Below are positions 7,984 to 16,564 of a stretch of DNA of 64,000 bases, one piece after another. Every line of letters starts with the position of its first letter. Positions within the stretch are counted from its first letter, which is position 1. Both the position numbers and the translations under genes were made by a program. This DNA comes from Streptomyces clavuligerus. GTDB lineage: Bacteria > Actinomycetota > Actinomycetes > Streptomycetales > Streptomycetaceae. The notes under the pieces were generated by a model, which searched no databases, was not told the origin of the DNA, and saw nothing but the letters and a program-made list of their open reading frames with translations. Location of the stretch: the NCBI RefSeq assembly GCF_005519465.1, contig NZ_CP027858.1, positions 5,629,001 through 5,693,000 on the forward strand, given 5' to 3'.

Positions 7984-9183
7984 CTACTGGTCCCGCGCCG
8001 GACCGCCGTCGTCCGGGCGGCCCGTGGCATCCCGGGCGTCCGTACCGTCCGGGCCGCCCTCGTCGGCTCCGTCGCCCCCGTCGCGCGCCGGGTCCTTGCC
8101 GGACGGCCCGCCCGCGGACTTCGGTCTCCGTCGCGCGGGGCGGCCGGACGGCTTCCCCCCGGGCGGAGCCGCCTGGTCCGCCGCGTCGGCCGCAGCCGTC
8201 GTGTCCGGCGTGTCCGCGGCCTCGGAAGGCTCCGCAGGTCCCGACGGTTCCGGGGTGCCGGGAGCCTCGGACCGGGATGGTTTGGGCCGGTTCAGCCCGC
8301 TGTCCCGCAGAAAGCTCCCGCTGTCGCCGTCCCCGCCCGGTCCGCCGTCCCGCCGCCGCAGATACCGCTCGAACTCGCGGGCGATCGCCTCGCCGGACGC
8401 CTCGGGCAGCTCCGCGGTGTCCCGCGCCTCCTCCAGCGTCTGGACGTACTCCGCGACCTCGCTGTCCTCGGCGGCCAGTTGATCGACGCCGAGCTGCCAG
8501 GCCCGCGCGTCCTCGGGCAGCTCACCCAGCGGGATGCGCAGCCCGATCAGATCCTCCAGCCGGTTGAGGAGCGCCAGCGTCGCCTTGGGGTTCGGCGGCT
8601 GCGACACATAGTGCGGCACCGCCGCCCACAGGCTCACCGCGGGCACCCCGGCGTGCGTGCACGCCTCCTGGAGGATGCCGACGATCCCGGTGGGCCCCTC
8701 GTAGCGGGTCTCCTCCAGATCCATCGTTCTGGCCAGATCGGGGTCGGAGGTGATCCCGCTGACCGGCACCGGCCGGGTGTGCGGGGTGTCCCCGAGCAGC
8801 GCGCCCAGGATCACCACCATCTCCACGCCCAGCTCATGGGCGAACCCCAGGATCTCGTTGCAGAACGAGCGCCAGCGCATGGAGGGCTCTATGCCCCGTA
8901 CCAGCACCAGGTCACGTGGCGTATCACCGCCGACCCGGACCACGGAGAGCCGTGTCGTCGGCCAGGTGATCTTCCGTACTCCGCCGTCCAGCCACACCGT
9001 GGGCCGGTTGACCTGGAAGTCGTAGTAGTCCTCGGCGTCGAGCGCCGCGAACACCTCGCCCTTCCACTCCCGTTCCAGGTGCGCGACCGCTGTGGAGGCC
9101 GCGTCGCCTGCGTCGTTCCAGCCCTCGAACGCGGCCACCATGACCGGGTCGATCAGCTCGGGTACCCCCGCGAGCTCGATCAC
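7984..9183 (-). CDS. parJ: PAC2 family protein, probable ParJ
   Basis: A 399-residue protein with an N-terminal PAC2 (proteasome assembly chaperone 2-like) domain over about residues 1-260: VAAFEGWNDAGDAAS near the start, VLVRGIEPSMRWRSFCNEIL, and GALLGDTPHTRPVPVSG. The last 120 residues are disordered, rich in Asp, Gly, Pro and Lys/Arg. Position next to mshC points to SCO1662, which I recall as ParJ, an actinobacterial protein that controls ParA polymerisation during sporulation; this identity is inferred from neighbourhood. The GTG start has GGAAGGAGG upstream. A longer frame to 9222 lacks support. Confidence 0.75.
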   Translation of the reverse strand: MIELAGVPELIDPVMVAAFEGWNDAGDAASTAVAHLEREWKGEVFAALDAEDYYDFQVNRPTVWLDGGVRKITWPTTRLSVVRVGGDTPRDLVLVRGIEPSMRWRSFCNEILGFAHELGVEMVVILGALLGDTPHTRPVPVSGITSDPDLARTMDLEETRYEGPTGIVGILQEACTHAGVPAVSLWAAVPHYVSQPPNPKATLALLNRLEDLIGLRIPLGELPEDARAWQLGVDQLAAEDSEVAEYVQTLEEARDTAELPEASGEAIAREFERYLRRRDGGPGGDGDSGSFLRDSGLNRPKPSRSEAPGTPEPSGPAEPSEAADTPDTTAAADAADQAAPPGGKPSGRPARRRPKSAGGPSGKDPARDGGDGADEGGPDGTDARDATGRPDDGGPARDQ

Positions 9184-9635
9184 CCAGTGCCTCCTTCCGA
9201 CGATCCCTCTCGTACGCCCCAACCTTACGGCTAACCAGGCACATCACCGCAGCCCTCGTGCACGGGCGGGTGAACTTCCCGGCCGCGCCCCGAGCCCGGC
9301 GGGGCCTGCCCCGGCACCGGCGGGGCGGACCCCGCCGCTCCCTTCGCGCACATCCCCTCCCCAGGTTCTCCGCCGCTTCCCCCGGCTTCCTCCCTCACCC
9401 GTGCCCTCTTCCCGGCGTCGGCATGTCCCCGGGAAGAAGCCCTCTGTATTCATCCGAGCTGTCCGTCCGGAATTTTCGGCAAAACCCTGGACGGTACCGA
9501 GAGGGCGGCGCTATACATCGGATGACCAAGCGATACCAGCGTTGCTCCAGGCACCCCGCAGCGTTCTCAGACGTTCTCGGTGAATTCCGTTGATTTCGGT
9601 GGTCCTTTCCCTCGGAACCGTTCGGGAGTGAACCC
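9184..9635. other. Intergenic region between parJ and the fuconate locus
   Basis: This 452-base stretch has lower G+C toward its right end. It must hold the parJ promoter and the promoter of the rightward catabolic operon. An imperfect palindrome around CATCGGATG (9518-9526) resembles part of the sequence before the GntR gene (16397-16405). No open frame here looks like a real gene. Confidence 0.4.
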
Positions 9636-10955
9636 ATGAGTCCGACCGTCACCCGGTTCGAGGTCCACGACATCCGCTTCCCCACGTCCGAAGAGCTCGA
9701 CGGCTCCGACGCCATGAATCCCGACCCCGACTACTCGGCCGCCTATGTCGTGATCGGCACCGACGACGGAGCCGAGGGCCACGGCCTCTGCTTCACCATC
9801 GGCCGTGGCAACGATGTCACCGCCGTGGCCATCGCCTCGCTGCGCCCCCATGTCGTCGGCCGCCCCGCGCCCGTCGCCGCCGCCTCCCTCGCCGCCCTCC
9901 ACACCGACCTCACCCACGACTCCCAACTGCGCTGGCTCGGCCCCGAGAAGGGCGTGATGCACATGGCGGCGGGCGCCGTGATCAACGCCGCCTGGGATCT
10001 CGCCGCCCGCCACGCCGGACTGCCCGTCTGGGAGTTCCTCGCCACCATGTCCCCCGAGGACCTGGTCTCCCTCGTCGACTTCCGCTACCTGAGCGACGTC
10101 CTCACCCGGGACGAAGCCCTGGCCCTGCTGCGCGCCGCCGAACCCGGCCGCACCGCCCGCGCGGCCCGGCTGCGCGCCGAGGGCTACCCCGCGTACACCA
10201 CGTCCCCCGGCTGGATCGGCTACAGCGACGAGAAACTCGTCCGGCTCGCCAAGGAGGCCGTCGCCAGCGGATTCGGCCAGATCAAGCTGAAGGTCGGCGG
10301 GGACATCGACGACGACGTGCGCCGGATGCGGCTCGCCCGTGCCGCCGTCGGCCCCTCGGTGCGCATCGCCGTCGACGCCAACCAGCGCTGGGACGTGGCC
10401 GACGCCGTCCGCTGGATGCGGGCCCTCGCCCCCTACCGGCCGCACTGGGTCGAGGAACCCACCAGCCCCGACGACATCCTCGGCCACGCCGCCGTCCGCC
10501 GCGGCCAGCCCGTCAAGGTCGCCACCGGGGAGCACGTCGCCAACCGGGTCGTCTTCAAACAGCTCCTCCAGGCCGGGGCCGTGGACTTCGTCCAGATCGA
10601 CGCGGCCCGCGTCGCCGGGGTCAACGAGAACCTGGCGATCCTGCTGCTCGCCGCCAAGTACGGTGTCCCGGTCTGTCCTCATGCGGGCGGTGTCGGCCTG
10701 TGCGAACTCGTCCAGCATCTGGCCATGTTCGACTATGTGGCCGTCTCCGGAAGCTGGGAGGATCGGGTCATCGAGTACGTCGACCACCTCCATGAACACT
10801 TCACCGACCCGGTGGTGGTCGACCGGGGCCGCTATGTCGCCCCCCGGGCCCCCGGCTTCTCCGCCCGGATGCTCCCCGAGTCGATCGCCGCGCACCGCTT
10901 CCCCGAAGGGCCCGTCTGGCGGGACCGCCGGGCCGCGAAGGAGGCCACGCCATGA
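9636..10955 (+). CDS. L-fuconate dehydratase-type enolase superfamily enzyme
   Basis: A 439-residue member of the mandelate racemase-like enolase superfamily that most resembles L-fuconate dehydratase, which removes water from L-fuconate to give 2-keto-3-deoxy-L-fuconate. Visible catalytic features are the Lys-x-Lys motif in QIKLKVGG (about 217-219), metal ligands Asp in VDANQRW, Glu in [10 protein letters not shown] and Glu in TGEHVANR, and the catalytic His in [14 protein letters not shown]. The N-terminal capping domain has the long insert typical of FucD. It opens an operon: its stop overlaps the next start as ATGA. Related sugar acids cannot be excluded as substrates. Confidence 0.85.
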   Translation: MSPTVTRFEVHDIRFPTSEELDGSDAMNPDPDYSAAYVVIGTDDGAEGHGLCFTIGRGNDVTAVAIASLRPHVVGRPAPVAAASLAALHTDLTHDSQLRWLGPEKGVMHMAAGAVINAAWDLAARHAGLPVWEFLATMSPEDLVSLVDFRYLSDVLTRDEALALLRAAEPGRTARAARLRAEGYPAYTTSPGWIGYSDEKLVRLAKEAVASGFGQIKLKVGGDIDDDVRRMRLARAAVGPSVRIAVDANQRWDVADAVRWMRALAPYRPHWVEEPTSPDDILGHAAVRRGQPVKVATGEHVANRVVFKQLLQAGAVDFVQIDAARVAGVNENLAILLLAAKYGVPVCPHAGGVGLCELVQHLAMFDYVAVSGSWEDRVIEYVDHLHEHFTDPVVVDRGRYVAPRAPGFSARMLPESIAAHRFPEGPVWRDRRAAKEATP

Positions 10956-11740
10956 CCGGAACCCCGGCCGGGGCACCGGAGTTCGCCGGGCTCGGCGCCC
11001 TGGTCACCGGAGGCGCCTCCGGGATCGGCGCCGCCGTCGCCCGGCTGCTCACCGCCCGCGGCGCACAGGTCGCCGTCCTCGACCGGGACACCTCCGGCGC
11101 CCCCGGGGGCACCCTCGCCCTCACCGCCGACGTCACCGACGACGACGCCGTCCGCCACGCCGTCGACCGGGCCGCCGAGACCTTCGGCGGACTGCACACC
11201 GTGGTCTCCAACGCGGGCATCGGCGCCGTCGGCACCGTCACCGACAACGACGACGAGGAATGGCGGCATGTCCTCGACGTCAATCTGCTCGGGATGGTCC
11301 GGGTCGCCCGGCACGCCCTGCCCCATCTGCGGGCCGCCGCCACCGGGCGCCCCGGCGCCGTGTCCGTCACCCACACCTGCTCCATCGCCGCCACCGCCGG
11401 GCTGCCGCAGCGGGCCCTCTACAGCGCCAGCAAGGGCGCGGTGCTCTCGCTCACGCTCGCCATGGCCGCCGACCACGTCCGGGAGGGCGTCCGGGTCAAC
11501 TGCGTCAACCCGGGCACCGCCGACACCCCCTGGGTCGCGCGGCTGCTGGATCTCGCCGACGACCCCGCCGCCGAACGGGCCGCCCTGGAGAACCGCCAGC
11601 CCACCGGGCGGCTGGTCGGCGCGGACGAGGTCGCCGCCGCGGTCGCCTATCTCGCCTCGCCCGCCGCCGCCGCGGTCACCGGGACGGCCCTCGCCGTCGA
11701 CGGCGGTATGCAGGGACTGCGGCTCAGACCCCCCGCGTGA
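10952..11740 (+). CDS. SDR family dehydrogenase
   Basis: A 262-residue classical short-chain dehydrogenase/reductase. It shows the nucleotide-binding motif TGGASGIG near residue 20, the NAG motif (VVSNAGIG), the catalytic Ser in THTCSIAA, and YSASK as the Tyr-x3-Lys pair. The aspartate in AVLDRDT suggests NAD(H) preference. Coupling by ATGA to the fuconate dehydratase makes 2-keto-3-deoxy-L-fuconate 4-dehydrogenase a reasonable guess, or L-fucose dehydrogenase; neither is proven. It ends in the common [12 protein letters not shown] C-terminus. Confidence 0.85.
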   Translation: MTGTPAGAPEFAGLGALVTGGASGIGAAVARLLTARGAQVAVLDRDTSGAPGGTLALTADVTDDDAVRHAVDRAAETFGGLHTVVSNAGIGAVGTVTDNDDEEWRHVLDVNLLGMVRVARHALPHLRAAATGRPGAVSVTHTCSIAATAGLPQRALYSASKGAVLSLTLAMAADHVREGVRVNCVNPGTADTPWVARLLDLADDPAAERAALENRQPTGRLVGADEVAAAVAYLASPAAAAVTGTALAVDGGMQGLRLRPPA

Positions 11741-11832
11741 CGGCCGCCCCGGACCCCACCGCCCCCCAGGGACCGGCCGGCCGTGAACAGCCGAGCGGCA
11801 GCCGCCGACCAGCGAAGGACGGGACAGGACAG

Positions 11833-12873
11833 ATGAGAGCGCGTACGACCACGGCCGCCGTCTTGGCCGTACTCCTCGCGGGCACCGCCCTCACCGGCTG
11901 CAACCGGGACCCCGGCGGCGCGGGAGCGGCCAGGGTCGGCATCGATCTGCCGCGCAGCGACAGCGACTTCTGGAACTCCTACCAGGGCTACATCGAGAAG
12001 GGCGTCGAGGACGGCACCGTCGAGGCGCTTCCCCTCACCAACTCCCAGAACGACGTGGGCAGACTCGTCGCCAATGTGCAGACCCTCACCGACCAGGGCG
12101 CCAGGGCCGTGGTGATGGCCCCCCAGGACACCGGGGCGATCACCGAGTCGCTGCGGACCCTGGCGGAGCGGAAGATCCCGGTCGTCAGTGTCGACACCCG
12201 CCCCGACCAGGGGGAGGTCTACATGGTCGTCCGCGCCGACAACCGGGCCTACGGGGAGAAGGCGTGCCGGTTCCTCGGCGAGCGGCTGGGCGGCCGGGGC
12301 AAGGTGGCCGAATTCCAGGGCGATCTCTCGTCCATCAACGGCCGGGACCGCTCCGAGGCGTTCAGCTCCTGTATGAAACGGGACTTCCCCGGCATCCGGG
12401 TCTTCGAGCTGGCCACCGACTGGAAGGGCGACGTGGCCTCCGCCAAGCTCCAGGCCACCCTCGCCGCCCATCCCGATCTGAACGGCCTCTACCTCCAGGC
12501 GGGCGGCGTCTTCCTCCAGCCCACCCTCGCCCTGCTCGAACAGAAGAAGCTGCTCAAGCCCGCGGGCGCCCCCGGCCACCTCACCATCGTGTCCAACGAC
12601 GGCATCCCCGAGGAACTGGACGCCATCCGCGCCGGGAAGATCGACGCGACCGTCTCCCAGCCCGCCGACCTGTACGCCGAGTACGCGCTGTTCTACGCCC
12701 GGGCGGCCCTGGACGGAAAGACGTTCAGCACCGGCCCCACCGACCACGGCTCCACCGTCGTGCGCATCCCCGGCGGTCTGGAGGACCAGCTCCCGGCGCC
12801 CCTGGTCACCCGGGAGAACGTGGACGACCCCGCGCTCTGGGCCAACCGGCTGGAGAAGCCGGGGCGGCCGTGA
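11833..12873 (+). CDS. Sugar ABC transporter substrate-binding lipoprotein
   Basis: A 346-residue periplasmic-binding-protein-like lipoprotein of the ribose/galactose class (type 1 fold). It has a signal peptide with the lipobox LTGC (Cys23), followed by the binding-domain start ARVGIDLPRSDSDFW and hinge segments such as ARAVVMAPQDTGAI and IVSNDGIPEELDAI. It would capture the ligand outside the membrane for the ATPase and permease encoded next. Given the flanking enzymes, L-fucose, L-fuconate or a related deoxysugar is the likely ligand (inference). It begins 92 bases after the SDR gene; its stop overlaps the next GTG start. Confidence 0.87.
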   Translation: MRARTTTAAVLAVLLAGTALTGCNRDPGGAGAARVGIDLPRSDSDFWNSYQGYIEKGVEDGTVEALPLTNSQNDVGRLVANVQTLTDQGARAVVMAPQDTGAITESLRTLAERKIPVVSVDTRPDQGEVYMVVRADNRAYGEKACRFLGERLGGRGKVAEFQGDLSSINGRDRSEAFSSCMKRDFPGIRVFELATDWKGDVASAKLQATLAAHPDLNGLYLQAGGVFLQPTLALLEQKKLLKPAGAPGHLTIVSNDGIPEELDAIRAGKIDATVSQPADLYAEYALFYARAALDGKTFSTGPTDHGSTVVRIPGGLEDQLPAPLVTRENVDDPALWANRLEKPGRP

Positions 12874-14483
12874 CCGGCCCCGCACCGCACCCACCGCACG
12901 GGCACCTCGCGGGACCGCCCGCCCTGCACGCGGAGGGCATCGTCAAACGCTTCGGGCCCACCCTCGCGCTCGACGGGGTACGGCTCACCGTCGCCCCCGG
13001 CGAGTCCCACGCCCTCGTCGGCCGCAACGGCGCCGGGAAGTCCACCCTGGTCGGCGTCGTCACCGGGCTCCACCGCCCGGACGCGGGCACGGTCCGCTTC
13101 GGCGGCGCGCCCGCGCCCTCCCACGGCGACGCCGCGGCCTGGCGCGCCCGGGTCGCCTGCGTCCACCAGAAACCCATGACCGTCCCCGATCTCACGGTCG
13201 CCGAGAACCTCTTCCTCGGCCGCTACGAACCCGGCCGGCCCTTCATCGGCTGGCGCGGGCTGCGGCGCCGCGCGGCGGAACTCCTCGGTGCCTACGGGGT
13301 CGACGCCGACCCCCGCGCGCGGGTCCGGGACCTCACCGTCGAACAGCGGCAGTTCGTGGAGATCGCCCGCGCGCTGTCCTTCGGCGCACGGATCGTCGTC
13401 CTCGACGAACCCACCGCCCGGCTCGACGCCCCCGGCATCGCCCGGCTCTTCACCCGGCTCCGCGAACTCTCCGCCCGGGGCGTGGCGTTCCTCTTCATCT
13501 CCCACCACCTCCAGGAGGTGTACGAGCTGTGCACCGCCGTCACCGTCTACCGTGACGCCCGCCATGTCCTCACCGCCCCCGTCGCGGACCTCGCCCGGTC
13601 CGAGCTGATCGCCGCCATGACCGGCGACACCCGCGGCGCGGCGGGCCGGGACCGCTTCCGGACCACCGCCCGGCGGTCCCCGGCGGAGCAGGGGGAGGAG
13701 GCGCCCGTGCCCGTGCTGGCGGCCGAAGGGCTCGCCCTCAGCGGTGTCTACGAGCCGCTGGACCTCGCCGTGCGTCCCGGGGAAGTCCTCGGCCTCGCCG
13801 GAAGCGCCTCCTCCGGAACCGTCGCGATCGGGGAGACCCTGGCCGGGCTGCGCGCCCCCACCGCCGGGCGGGTCGCCGTGCACGGCCGCGAGGTCCGGCC
13901 CGGAAGCGTGCCCGACGCCCTCGACGCGGGCATCGGCTGCGTCCCCGAGGACCGCCACCACCAGGGGCTCGTCCCCGGCCGCAGCGTCGCCGAGAACGCC
14001 ACCCTCACCGTCGCCGGACGGCTCGGCCCCTGGGGGATGGTCCTGCCCGCGCGCGCCCGCGCCTTCGCCCAGGAGATGATCACCTCGCTGGACATCAGGA
14101 CCGAGGGCCCCGGACAGGACGTCGACGCCCTGTCCGGGGGCAATCAGCAGAAGGTCGTCGTGGCCCGCGCGCTGGCCCGGGGGCCGAGCGCCCTGATCGC
14201 CCTGCGGCCCACCGCCGGAGTCGACGTCGCCTCGAAGAACGCGCTGCTCACCGTCGTCCGGGAGTTCGCCGACGCGGGGCGCGCGGCCGTCGTCGTCTCC
14301 GACGAACCCGACGATCTGCGCGTCTGCGACCGGGTCCTCGCCCTGTTCCACGGCCGGGTGGTGGCCCGTTTCGACGGCGACTGGGACGACCGCGAGCTGG
14401 TCTCCGCCATGGAGGGCGCGGCCGACGCCGTCACCGGGCCGCCCGGACCCGGGGACGACGCCACCGAACGGGACCGGGCATGA
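12870..14483 (+). CDS. Sugar ABC transporter, double ATPase subunit
   Basis: A 537-residue protein with two nucleotide-binding domains in tandem, as in RbsA/AraG. The first has a full Walker A (GRNGAGKST), signature-like LTVEQRQ and Walker B VVLDEPTARLD. The second has a degenerate Walker A (GSASSGTVAIGE), a full signature LSGGNQQK, but at the Walker B position reads LIALRPTAGVD, lacking the Asp-Glu pair. Only one of the two composite ATP sites should hydrolyse ATP. The GTG at 12870 overlaps the stop of the binding-protein gene. The stop overlaps the ATG of a 42-residue frame (ATGA). Confidence 0.88.
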   Translation: MTGPAPHPPHGHLAGPPALHAEGIVKRFGPTLALDGVRLTVAPGESHALVGRNGAGKSTLVGVVTGLHRPDAGTVRFGGAPAPSHGDAAAWRARVACVHQKPMTVPDLTVAENLFLGRYEPGRPFIGWRGLRRRAAELLGAYGVDADPRARVRDLTVEQRQFVEIARALSFGARIVVLDEPTARLDAPGIARLFTRLRELSARGVAFLFISHHLQEVYELCTAVTVYRDARHVLTAPVADLARSELIAAMTGDTRGAAGRDRFRTTARRSPAEQGEEAPVPVLAAEGLALSGVYEPLDLAVRPGEVLGLAGSASSGTVAIGETLAGLRAPTAGRVAVHGREVRPGSVPDALDAGIGCVPEDRHHQGLVPGRSVAENATLTVAGRLGPWGMVLPARARAFAQEMITSLDIRTEGPGQDVDALSGGNQQKVVVARALARGPSALIALRPTAGVDVASKNALLTVVREFADAGRAAVVVSDEPDDLRVCDRVLALFHGRVVARFDGDWDDRELVSAMEGAADAVTGPPGPGDDATERDRA

Positions 14484-14608
14484 CGGCGGCTGTGGCGGTG
14501 GCAGCGGCGGCGGGAACGGCGGCGGGAACGGCGGCGGGGCCGACGGCCAGGGCGCGCCGGGCGCGCGGGGCGGCGACGGCAGCGACGAGCACGCGGGAGC
14601 GGCGATGA
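14480..14608 (+). CDS. Tiny ATGA-coupled ORF between ATPase and permease
   Basis: A 42-residue frame whose ATG overlaps the ATPase stop (ATGA at 14480-14483) and whose TGA overlaps the permease ATG (ATGA at 14605-14608). The product is nearly all Ala, Thr, Gly and Arg (start MTAAVAVAAAAGTAAGTAAG), and the DNA repeats GGCGGCGGGAAC, so the frame could be accidental. If translated, it would keep ribosomes moving from one gene to the next across the 121-base gap. No homologue is recognised. Confidence 0.35.
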   Translation: MTAAVAVAAAAGTAAGTAAGPTARARRARGAATAATSTRERR

Positions 14609-15630
14609 CCGGAACGACACCGACCACCACCACCGCCGGGCGGACCGGCCCCGCCGTCTCCCGGCTGAGCCTGATCCGCTGGAGCGATCTGTCGCTCGTC
14701 CCCGTCGTCCTCGTCCTGATGCTGATCGGCTTCGTCGTCTCGCCGGTCTTCCTCACCGCGGACAACCTCATCGGCGTCGTCCAGCAGTCCTCCGAACTCA
14801 GCCTGCTCGTCCTCGGCCAGGCCCTCGTCCTCATCTGCGGCCGGATGGACCTCTCCCTCGAATCCACCATCGGCATCGCGCCCGTCCTCGCCATGTGGCT
14901 GGTGCTGCCCGCCGAAGGGGGCCGGTTCGCGGGACTCGACGCCCTGCCCCCCTGGAGCGCCATCCCCGTCTGTCTGCTCGCCGGGGCCGCCATCGGCGCC
15001 GTCAACGGCTTTCTGATGCTCAAACTGCACGTCAACGGGTTCATCGCCACCCTCGGCATGCTCACCATGCTCCGCGGGCTCCATGTCGGCATCACCGAGG
15101 GCAAGTCGATCACCGATGTCCCCGAGTCCTTCCGCCACCTCGGGAAGACCGACTGGTTCGGCGCGCCCGCCGCCGTCTGGATCTGCCTGGCCCTCTTCAC
15201 CGCCGGGGGGCTGTTCCTCGCCTACCACCGCCATGGGCGCGCGCTCTACGCCATCGGCGGCAACCCCGAGGCCGCCCGCGCGGCGGGCATCCGCACCGAC
15301 CGGATCGTCTGGGCCGTCCTCGTCGCCGCCGGAGTGCTCGCCGCCTTCGCGGGCATCCTCTACACCGGCCACTACGGCTCGGTCGCCGCCACCCAGGGCA
15401 ACGGCTGGATCTTCCAGGTCTTCGCCGCCGCCGTCATCGGCGGCATCAGCCTCAAGGGCGGCCGGGGCACCCTCTTCGGCGCCCTCACCGGCGTGCTCAC
15501 CCTGCAACTCGTCGTCAATGTGATGACCCTCGGCGGGGTGCCCGCGCTGTGGAACCAGTTCCTCAACGGGGCGATCATCATCGTCGCCCTCGTCATCTCC
15601 CGCTACGCCAGCGGGGAGCGGCAGGACTGA
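14605..15630 (+). CDS. Sugar ABC transporter permease
   Basis: A 341-residue integral membrane protein of the RbsC/AraH permease family with about eight to ten hydrophobic segments, beginning at VPVVLVLMLIGFVVSPVF. Family-like stretches are GMLTMLRGLHVGITEGKSI, YAIGGNPEAARAAGI and the EAA-like GGISLKGGRGTLFGA, near the C-terminal end. It forms the membrane channel for the substrate delivered by the lipoprotein upstream and powered by the double ATPase. Translation may be coupled to the tiny frame before it. It converges on the regulator gene with 28 bases between stops. Confidence 0.9.
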   Translation: MTGTTPTTTTAGRTGPAVSRLSLIRWSDLSLVPVVLVLMLIGFVVSPVFLTADNLIGVVQQSSELSLLVLGQALVLICGRMDLSLESTIGIAPVLAMWLVLPAEGGRFAGLDALPPWSAIPVCLLAGAAIGAVNGFLMLKLHVNGFIATLGMLTMLRGLHVGITEGKSITDVPESFRHLGKTDWFGAPAAVWICLALFTAGGLFLAYHRHGRALYAIGGNPEAARAAGIRTDRIVWAVLVAAGVLAAFAGILYTGHYGSVAATQGNGWIFQVFAAAVIGGISLKGGRGTLFGALTGVLTLQLVVNVMTLGGVPALWNQFLNGAIIIVALVISRYASGERQD

Positions 15631-15658
15631 CACCCGCCGTCCCCGTCCGGGGCCGGGC

Positions 15659-16363
15659 TCAGAGCCCCGCGACCGGCTCGGGACCGGCGCCCCGCAGCGC
15701 CGACCGCAGCCAGTGCTCGACGCTCGCCACATGCACCGTCGCCCAGGAACGCGCCGCCTCCCCGTCCCGGTCCCGCAGCGCCGCCAGGATCGCCCGGTGC
15801 TCATGGAGGGTCCGGCTCACCGCGTCCTCCTGTGTCAGCCCCCGCCACACCCGGGCCCGGGTCGTCGGCCCCGAGAGGCCGTCCAGCAGCGAGCACAGCA
15901 CCGAGTTCCCCGACGCCTGGACGATCCGCCGGTGGAACTCCAGGTCCGCCACCACCAGTTCCTCGACGGACGGCTGCGGCCCCAGCGCGTCGAGCTGTGC
16001 GCTCAGCTCGTCCAGTTCCGCGCGGGAGATCCGGGCCGCCGCCATCGCGGTCGCCGCGGGCTCCAGGATGCGCCGTACGGCCAGGAACTCCAGCACCGTG
16101 TCGTCGCGGTGGAAGTCCACCACGAAGCTCAGCGCCTCCAGCAGCAACTGCGGGTCGAGACTGGTCACATAGGTGCCGTCGCCCTGCCGCACATCCAGAA
16201 TCCGGATCAGTGACAGCGCCCGCACCGCCTCCCGCAGCGAATTGCGGGACAGCCCGAGACCGGCGGCCAGCTCGCTCTCCTTGGGCAGCCGGTCCCCGGG
16301 GCGCAGCGCCCCCGAGACGATCATTCCCTTGATCTTCTCGATCGCCTCGTCGGTGACCGCCAT
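15659..16363 (-). CDS. GntR/FadR family transcriptional regulator
   Basis: A 234-residue regulator with an N-terminal winged helix-turn-helix (RLPKESELAAGLGLSRNSLR, then EAVRALSLIRIL) and a C-terminal all-helical FCD ligand domain carrying conserved metal-type residues (DLEFHRRIV, HEHRAILAAL). FCD regulators sense sugar acids or other carboxylates, so this is the probable repressor of the convergent fuconate operon (inference from position). ATG 16363 is preferred for its GAGGGGG ribosome binding site; an in-frame ATG at 16384 would add seven residues and sits in a palindrome that may be its operator. Confidence 0.87.
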   Translation of the reverse strand: MAVTDEAIEKIKGMIVSGALRPGDRLPKESELAAGLGLSRNSLREAVRALSLIRILDVRQGDGTYVTSLDPQLLLEALSFVVDFHRDDTVLEFLAVRRILEPAATAMAAARISRAELDELSAQLDALGPQPSVEELVVADLEFHRRIVQASGNSVLCSLLDGLSGPTTRARVWRGLTQEDAVSRTLHEHRAILAALRDRDGEAARSWATVHVASVEHWLRSALRGAGPEPVAGL

Positions 16364-16379
16364 GCCGCGCCCCCTCGTC

Positions 16380-16394
16380 CTCATGAACCATGAG
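16380..16394. promoter_or_regulatory. Candidate operator before the GntR gene
   Basis: CTCATG and CATGAG form six-base inverted arms around AAC, 17 bases before the regulator start codon. The position suits autoregulation by a GntR dimer. No second copy was found upstream of the fuconate operon, so this remains tentative. Confidence 0.3.
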
Positions 16395-16504
16395 TCATCG
16401 GAGGTCTGAGCGTACAGCGTGGGACGGCGCCCGACACGGACGGGACCAGCGCGTGGACCCGTCCGCCGACGAGGGGGAGACCGGGGCAACGGGGCCCGGA
16501 CGGA

Positions 16505-16548
16505 CCGGAGGCCGGGCCCGGGAGCGGTGTCCCGGGCCCGGCCTCCGG
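16505..16548 (-). terminator. Hairpin terminator of the glycerol operon
   Basis: A perfect 19-bp inverted repeat (16505-16523 with 16530-16548) around the loop GCGGTG lies 17 bases past the glpD stop on the minus strand. Confidence 0.8.
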
Positions 16549-16564
16549 CCGTGGCGCGTCCGTG

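Noticed and set aside
12693..15200. An 835-residue frame antisense to the ABC transporter genes
   Set aside because: No recognisable domain; the sense frames encode a full binding protein, ATPase and permease with overlapping starts and stops.
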